64,000 nt of DNA from Haliotis asinina (lineage: Eukaryota; Mollusca; Gastropoda; Lepetellida; Haliotidae): positions 31,641,753-31,705,752 of the forward strand of contig NC_090290.1 of NCBI RefSeq assembly GCF_037392515.1. Direction: 5' to 3'. The position numbers and the translations under genes were made by a program. The notes beneath the pieces are model-generated. The model searched no databases and was not told the origin of the DNA. It saw only the letters and a list, made by a program, of their open reading frames with translations. Of the stretch, positions 22,483-31,400 are shown piece after piece; position 1 is the first letter of the stretch, and every line of letters starts with the position of its first letter.

Positions 22483-25400
22483 GTAAATTGTAAACATTAA
22501 AGCTTGATAATGTATGTTGTCACCTGTTGTCATTGGTGCTGTTTCAAAGCAACTTCGTCGGGAGATTCCTTTGTTCCAAACTATATAAAAGTGGCGCTTC
22601 GTAGTTCACAAACAACCCACTGCCCCCATTAGTGTTGGTGTGAGATCTTACTATGGGGCGATATTTTGTATCAGTCATGAACAAAATATTTTTTTCTGGA
22701 AACTCAGTAGCATTGTGTTCATGTGTGTTTGAGAGAGTGAGAAGGAAAGAGAGACAGAGCATGCAAATAGAAATTTGTGCAATACTCTCTAGATGGTCGA
22801 GTCATTAAACGTCTCCATTGTTTCCCAGCGCGGCTGGCGAGTGCCACAGGGTCCTATATCCCCCAACCAGGTCACTCCGGCTTCCTGACCGTCAACAAGA
22901 CCACCAACAGCAACATGTTCTTCTGGTTCTTCCCGGCTCAGGTACATCATTCCATGTTTCACTCAGATACCTTACACATAGAGACGTCATGTCATCATTA
23001 AACACCTCAATGTCATATTACACACAGGCATGTCATGCCATGCTACACACAAGTACCGCAATGTCATGTTACTCACATGCACCACAATGTCATGTTACTC
23101 ACTTACTCACATGCACTACAATGTCATGCTACTCACATGCACCACAACGTCAAGCAACACACACATACCTCAGTATCATGTTTAAAGTCATATCATAAAA
23201 GTTCGCATATTCAGAAGCACAGCAACACACATAGCAAAGGTTTATTCCCATCAAAGATATGACATGTCACGTGACACTCAGCTATATCCCTGTACAACTA
23301 CAACATGTGTAAACTCCAATTTCGGGTATATCTCACAAAGAAACTCTCCGTTTAAAAAAATCACACTAGGTAACATATAGGATCTTCCACACCTGAAATA
23401 TGTCATGTTATGTCAAACACAGGATCTTCAAAGCACTGGCACATTCACGCCATCTCAAACACGGGATCTTTACAGCTCCGCGATGTCAAACGCAGGATCT
23501 TCACAGCTGTGGTACACCAAGCCGTCAAACACAGAATTTGCTACATCCTCGTTGCCATTAATTCATATGCTTGAAATTAAAGACATTTCCTACCATTTAG
23601 AGCATCTGTTTTCTGTTTCGTAAGCTCAGCGTATTTCTTTACCTTACGGCAGGTTAACCCCGAAACTGCTCCCGTGCTCGTGTGGCTCCAAGGTGGACCC
23701 GGCGGATCCTCCCTCTTTGGTCTGTTTGTGGAACATGGACCCTTCTCGGTGGATCAACACGGAAATTGTAAGCTGCCCTCGGTCTTTTCTGGAAGACATA
23801 CGTTTATTGCTTCTCCGCCAATCTTAGTCACGCAGACGACAGAGGTAACGCTCCTTTGGACAAAATTACTGATCAAAAGCGACAGTCAAGCAACCAGTCA
23901 GGTAACAGAAGTGTACGACGGGCATACTTATGGTGCTAATATACTGAGACAGTGTTTCCTAGTGGGAAGCTGGAATATTCTATTAACAACCCAACGATAT
24001 TACTGGTGCTATCAAATAATCGCCATTATTCTTGTACATATACATTAAAGGTGGCATACACGTGGTAGCGTCACCCATTCATCGATTCCTTGCTGGGAAG
24101 CTCACAGTTATTCAATACCAATCTAAACGAGTACAAAAGTGAGTACTAAACTAAAGTACAAAGGAACCATCATTGCTGTGTTATAACTCATCGGAGCTGC
24201 CCCGCCCAAGGCAAGTAAAATGTACTGTGATGCCTAACCCTGAATTTCTGTTCACAGTGGTGAGGCGCAACATCACCTGGAACTCCCGATACTCCATGTT
24301 GTACATTGACAACCCTGTAAGTTGGTTCGAATATCAGGAATGCCGGTTACTGCGGTCTGAAAGTACACTCGCCTGTCATCATTTGTCGGGAAAATTGTCG
24401 GGAAAAATTGTTCCACATATTAAGCGTAACAGATTACTCAGAGATTGGAAATGTTCAACAAGAGGCTATTGCAGATAGTTCTTGATCAAGATGAAAAGAC
24501 GATGTTTATACAATATGACTGACTGCCTGATTTGAGCTGAAACCTTTTGGTTGGACTTCGAGACAATACAGTGAATCCCACTGCAAAATCGTCTTTGGTG
24601 TCTTGAACAATATTAACAGTGGAGCCTTATTCTTTCGTACTACTAATATATTTTAGATTATCACACATAGACGGATTATATATGACACAAAGGTCATAAG
24701 TATGAAACCGTGTATCCTACTCTATATATTCAATATGCAGCATCCAGTGCTACTATTGCAGGTGGGGACAGGTTTCAGCTTCACCGGGGAAGAGTCCGGC
24801 TATGCCAACAACGAAGAAGATGTCGCCAGGGATTTGTACAGGTGAAGCACAAGATTAGTCTCAAGCCTTGAAATTACATCTACTATTCTTCAAAATTAAC
24901 AAAATGAGCTATTGATAGTCTTGTAGTTGACAAAGATGTCTTACATGAGATGCGATCGCGATAGCAGAGGTTTATATGACTGCTGTTTTCTTCTTTTTTC
25001 TTGCGGATGACAGTTCTAAAAAATTATACAAAAATCGAATCAAAGGTCACCAGCAGGCTGACTGCAAACTAACAATTTAAATGTGTACAGGAGAATAGTT
25101 TCACTTCCTTCATTTCATATAGTTGCAATACTGCTTACGTGCAACGTAAAACTAAACTCACTCACTCACTGATATACACTCGATTAGATTACATAAAGAC
25201 ACCATTTTCGATGCTCATTTGGGAAAATTCCTCATACTGTTTTGTTCGTACTGTATTAGCAATATGTGACCATTATCATGATTATGGTGCATTTGTGAGC
25301 ATTATTTCTTAATGTCTTTTTACGAATGGAAGATCATTCTCTTGGTCAATATCCATTTATTTCTTACAGCTGTCTGACGCAGTTCTTTCAGATATTTTCA

Positions 25401-28400
25401 TCGTATCAAAGCAATGACTTCTACATTACTGGAGAGGTAAGCGTAACATCAATACGTAAATAACGGATGACGGGTTTTATCTGTAGCTGTTTTCCTGAAG
25501 TATGTTGGCAACCTAACAGTATGTCTGGATGTGTGTACTGTATACAATGCAGATGTGGCACCACTGTTGGTGATATTACATTAATACAAACATCAGAATA
25601 AACGCAGAATGAATTTTCAAAGTCAATAATCATTAATATCACGAAAAGGTTGGTGTATCATGGATATTTACAGGCTGGTACTGGGTTTTCTCATACGGTC
25701 AACCATTATCTTTAACCTGTGATTCCAGTCGTATGCAGGGAAGTATGTCCCCGCCATCTCCTACAAAATCCACACAGAGAACCCAACAGCTAAAGTGAAG
25801 ATCAACTTTAAGGGGATGGCTATTGGAGATGGCCTCAGTGATCCAGAGACTGTGAGTGTTTTTTGATGACATACCCAGCTGGACTGGACATCTGTGTGAC
25901 AACTTGTAAGACAAATTACTTCTGTACAACACTCACGGTTTTAGAAGCAAACCTCAACAACTAACCTCCTGAATTCTAAGATGTTTCATGAAAAGATCAA
26001 AAGATCCGATTGTACTTTACCAGCCCAATCTTGTTAGAGTACGCCGTATGCCTCGGCTTTACACACGATTGAACAACGTCCTCGTACTTTAATTATGTAC
26101 TTCATGTGTGGAGTGTCTTCTGGCTAATGTCAGAAATCTGGCAGGTGTCAGCTCAAGCAGCAAAACGAATCGAATCGACATGCCTTGTGCTACCTTTAAC
26201 GTGCGTTCTCACTGTGTGACCTGTAGTAACAACTTGTAGCATACGACTTAGTTGCAACGTGAGCACACTCAAATCCATTCTCTTCCCACAGAGGTTACTT
26301 GTGATATCTTCCTACGAACGTAGGAAGATGTGACTAGTAACCACTGTGGGAAGAGAATGACTTAAATCCTAACAACTTAAAATTGCATACAACTAGGTGA
26401 AACCGAGTTGCACGACGGTCTGTGATTACCTGACTATGACACACATCGCCAACTGAAGCCTACCGTGTACACATCGTCCAATGTTCGGTAATCATCATTG
26501 GCCATGTGTCGTGCTTTTACTTCTTTTATACGGCGTGGTTGTGTCCAGCGACTTCGAAATGAACATCAAGCCAATGCCAGCCTTAGATCCCGTTACAAAT
26601 TTGGCGTTTGGAGTTTCCGTTATAATGAGGCAGGGGTACTCTACAACCTCTATATAGGCTCCCTGGATAAGGGTAGAACCATTTGGTTCTCCCACTTGGA
26701 AGCCATGGCGTTCACGTGACTACATCGTCCATACTCACCGTGTACGAGTCGTTAGTGCTCCCCACAAGCAGCACAACGTTCATGGATTGTCATGGATAGC
26801 AAAGACCCCAAATGTACCCCAGCTGAACAGCTGGGATGTTTGTGTGCGTTGCGGTCGTAGGCCATCTGCCATAACGATGGAACTTGGCCAGGCGCTGACA
26901 GAGGATCGGAAAAGATACCTTCAAATGGGAGATTCATTTCCAGTATGCCTCGTCAGCTGCAGGAGGTTATATATAACAACTACTGCAATGATTCACTACC
27001 ACTTGTAAAGTGTCATGTGCTTATTTTTATCACGTATTACTAGAAACATATAATTATCTCTTACAGTTTTGAACATTTACTGAAAATCTTCTATTTTTTG
27101 TTAAAAGACAGTGTTCTATTTAAACTTCACATTCATTCGTCCATTTACATTATGGGAATATGTGAAACACTAGTTTGAGGTGCATCTGAATCTGCTGACC
27201 AGCTGCTCCATATCCTTAAAAGCTCAATATAATCATAATGTGTACTTCTTATGTAAAAGTGGTCTCTTAACTGAAATATGGACATAATGAAACAGAATAT
27301 GGTGAGGATATCTTTTATGAATCATGAGATAACATTGACTCATGCCAGACTAAACCATGGAGTTCAAGCAAAACACAAGCACAGTGTGTCTGGGAAGTTT
27401 ATATATAATTTATATATATTAAAGTCATTAGGCATTTGCCAGTTGGGGAAATTGATGGAACACGAAAGGCCAGACCAACTTGCCCAACAATATGAACTTG
27501 TTGAGGCCTAGAGTGTCTATATCCCTTTTGTGATGCAGAACATTGTCCTTTTCCACTAGATGATGCCTGTATATGGCAAGTACCTGTTTTATCTGGGACT
27601 GATTGATGAGAACCAGGAAGAATACATGACTGCACGAGGGGAGGACATTGCTGCCTACATTAGAGAGGGCAGGTATCAAGAAGCTCACCAGGTATGGTCA
27701 GAAGTCACAATGATAATGCACACATATCGAATTCATGATCATTTTGTTTATCTGCAAATCATTAAAAGGAGAATGGTGATTATACTACAGTTAACTTTTC
27801 ATTTCTTTATGTTTTTTATTGAAGGCATTTGGCACAGCGCTTGCTTTCGCTGGAAAAGAAAGTGGACTTCATCAATTCTACAATTATCTTATTACGAAAG
27901 TAAGTGACCTGTATTTCCCATACCTGTATAAGTAGTTATTAGTGGCATAAACACGTATGAGAAAGAACTTTCCTATTGTCACTGTAGACGCGATTAGTGA
28001 ATGTTGGGGGAGGGGGTACATTTGGGCTTGGTGGGAGGCACGATAGGCCAACACAATTCTGGTTGAATAATAGACTGAACATTCATCTTAAGGCAGGAAG
28101 ATCGATTTTCCGCTAGTGGAGACTGTGCTGGTGACACAGAATAGTTACCAGCACTAATAGTCCTTATCCTGTACATCTGTACTAGTCCTTATCCTGTAGA
28201 TCTTTACTAGTCCTTATTTTGTACATCTGTAAAAGTTCTTAAACTAAGATCCATACTAGTCTTTCACTTGTAAATATATTTCTTACACTGTAGATCTATA
28301 TTAATTTTAATACTGTAGATCTGAACTATTTCTTATACTGTAGATCTATATTAGTATTTGGAATTGTTGGATTCCTCAAATGTGTATAGGATGAGGATTA

Positions 28401-31400
28401 TGGATTATGGACTGTCAAAAATATAAAGATTTGATGTTTTAATGACGAAAACTAACAGGATTTCTGGCAACGATGTGTCAGACATTTTAGATAAACAATA
28501 TCACACAGATGTAATCAGTACACAACAACTGTTCCAAATATCACAAAATGTCGTACATTAATCCTTTTTTAATCATTTACTAAGATACACTGTGTAGATG
28601 CAAGAACAAAATATTCGATACTGGCATCAGAGTTTATTATATTCATATACGGTTACAATTTATCCTTGAAAACATTCTTGAGACATTGACTGACAGATAG
28701 ATGAATGCTTGAATAATAAATCAAGATAGGTGAAAACCTTTCACGAATCAGGGGCATAAAGAAATCTGTTCAGCTCTGATGAGGTTTACAAAACAACAAT
28801 GTAAGCAAAAAACAATTCCATAATCTTTGCTCAGTGCAACTTATATACTTTAGGCATTAACAAACTTTACAATGTGTATTGAAATTGTATAAAGACATTT
28901 TGTTGAATGCATATTTGAACAACATTTCATTAATCAAAAAGTGTTTACCAGTAATTATATACAATTCATTATTACTACAACTAATAAAGGAATAAAGGTA
29001 GAAGAGTTCAAAATAACTTACATTTGTTCCTTAACATGCTGTAATTAGCAGACAGTGAGGTGAGCAACTTTCCCGCTTGGTGTCAGGCACAGACTGAAGT
29101 GCATGCTTTTTTAGACCATGTGCTACCTTAGGGATGTCGTGTGATAAACAAGTGCTGGAAACGAGGCTAATTTAAATAAATTATGAATGTTAGCTAAATT
29201 AGTTACAAACGTTTTGGCTGGTGCAAGTGGGGCTTGAACCTGTAAGTTTAGGATTACAAATACACAGCCATATCCATTAGACCAATGAATTAAGATATTT
29301 GAATTTGAAGTTTTAGTAAACTTGAGTTTAAGATTAAGTTTAAACTTGAAACAATAGTTACCACATAAAATTTAATGGACTTTTGAAACACACAATCTTG
29401 CGTTTAAACACTGTAACATCTTAGACAAGATGGTTGTCATTTCGAAACTAATGCTTTGTAAAAGAAATATAGTCTTACAGATATTTAAGTGTATTTAAAT
29501 GCTGTTTCAGGCAACTTGTGAAAAAATGTTTGTGGAAATCATAATCACATAACAAGAGAAAGAATGAATGAACCCTTTTAATAACTGGGATGAATTTTAA
29601 CCTAATGCTCTTTCAGACCAAAATGAGAATAGGATATGCAGAGAACGTAAAATGGTATAGTCTTAGGGTATTGTCGTGGATTAAACTTAGTGATTTATCA
29701 ATATTATTCTGGCTTAGTTAGGCTTCAGCTAATTCACACTTCAAGCAGATTTGCATGTGCTGAAACTACACAAGCCATGATAACATGTACATTTACAAGC
29801 AGTAGCTATGAGTGGTACATTGACTGGTATTTACAGGATCCTATAGACTTCAGCTATTACCCACTGTTCCTAGCGCGTCCAGAGACGAGAAATGCTGTTC
29901 ATGTTGGTAACCTTACCTTTCATGATGGATCGGAGGTGTCAAAGCATCTCGCTGATGATTTCATGATGTCTGTTAAACCCTGGCTGGCAACAATCATGGA
30001 TAACTACAAGGTACGTATACGCTGAGTGAATGAGAAATATAAACTGCCCAAGAGACAGGTGACAATGTTACATATACTACCCATGAAAAGTTTAGACTCA
30101 CTGGTATAAATGCAGTCAACTGTTCTAAACTAGATTTTGCAAAACATTCCATACTGTTTAAGGGTACTGTTTAAACATGAACTTATGTATTATAAAACAA
30201 ATTCTTAATGTTGAAAAGATTTTGTCACAAGTTCAGTAAACGATGAAACTAAGTGAAAATTTCGAATTCTTATCAAAATTTTACATCAAAACACAGATAT
30301 TCACATGCACAATATTTTCACATGCTTTTCATCAATTTAAAGCATGATTCTTGTGCAATCCATCTGCACAAGGCTTGCAATTGGTTCCCCCAACTAAGTT
30401 TTAAGTGAGTCTAAACTTTTGATGGGCAGTATATATATATATATCACATTTGTTGTAAAGTTTATAGGACCGGGATTTACCAGCATATCAACACACTTTG
30501 TAAATCCTTGAATGTCAGAAACTCTTTTTCACATTACTTTAAAGTCAGGCTTTCCAGTTTATGGTAGAAAAGGACAAAAAACAGTTGGCACTCTAACAAC
30601 ACATACACATGGGTAACCTTGTCTGATTCTCATGCTGTGTCAGGTGGTTTTATGGCCTATGACATATTAATGACATCAAAGTGTGCCAACTTATCATGGA
30701 TTTGATCTTTGCTACAAGTCAAGGAAGTCTACATCTCCTGGTTATTTCAATCCTTTATGTACAAGGTGATGCTGTATAATGGACAGCTGGACATTATTGT
30801 GGCAAATCCTCTGACTGAAGCCATGCTGCAGACTGTGGAGTGGCGGGGACTGCAGGCGTACAAAGCTGCCAACAGGACAGTGTGGAAGGTTAATGCTTCT
30901 GATGATGAGGTAGCTGGCTATGTCAGACAGGTTGGCAACTTCTATCAGGTAGGTTCAAGCACTGACAAGTCCACTAGCAGTACCAGATTATGAAGGTGGT
31001 GACATGTGGTCAAACAGATTCTAGGATTTTCAACAATAAAGCTCATGTAATATATGAAGTAAGTGACTTTGTTCAGATTTGCCTCTGTCCACCCAGCAGT
31101 GAGTGGCTACCTATTGGGGATGAGATGGCCAAATGACTGTTCATCCAGCAGTGAGGGTCTGTATTGTGAGATGAGATGGCCAAATGACTGTTCACCCAGC
31201 AGTGAGGGTCTGTATTGTGAGATGAGATGGCCAAATGACTGTTCACCCAGCAGTGAGCGTCTGTATTGTGAGATGAGATGGCCAAATGACTGTTCATCCA
31301 GCAGTGAGGGTCTGTATTGTGAGATGAGATGGCCAAATGACTGTTCATCCAGCAGTGAGTGTCTGTATTGTGAGATGAGATGGCCAAATGACTGTTCACC

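Noticed and set aside
29222..29290. Functional tRNA gene on the minus strand
   Set aside because: A- and B-box-like words are present, but the acceptor and anticodon stems do not pair.
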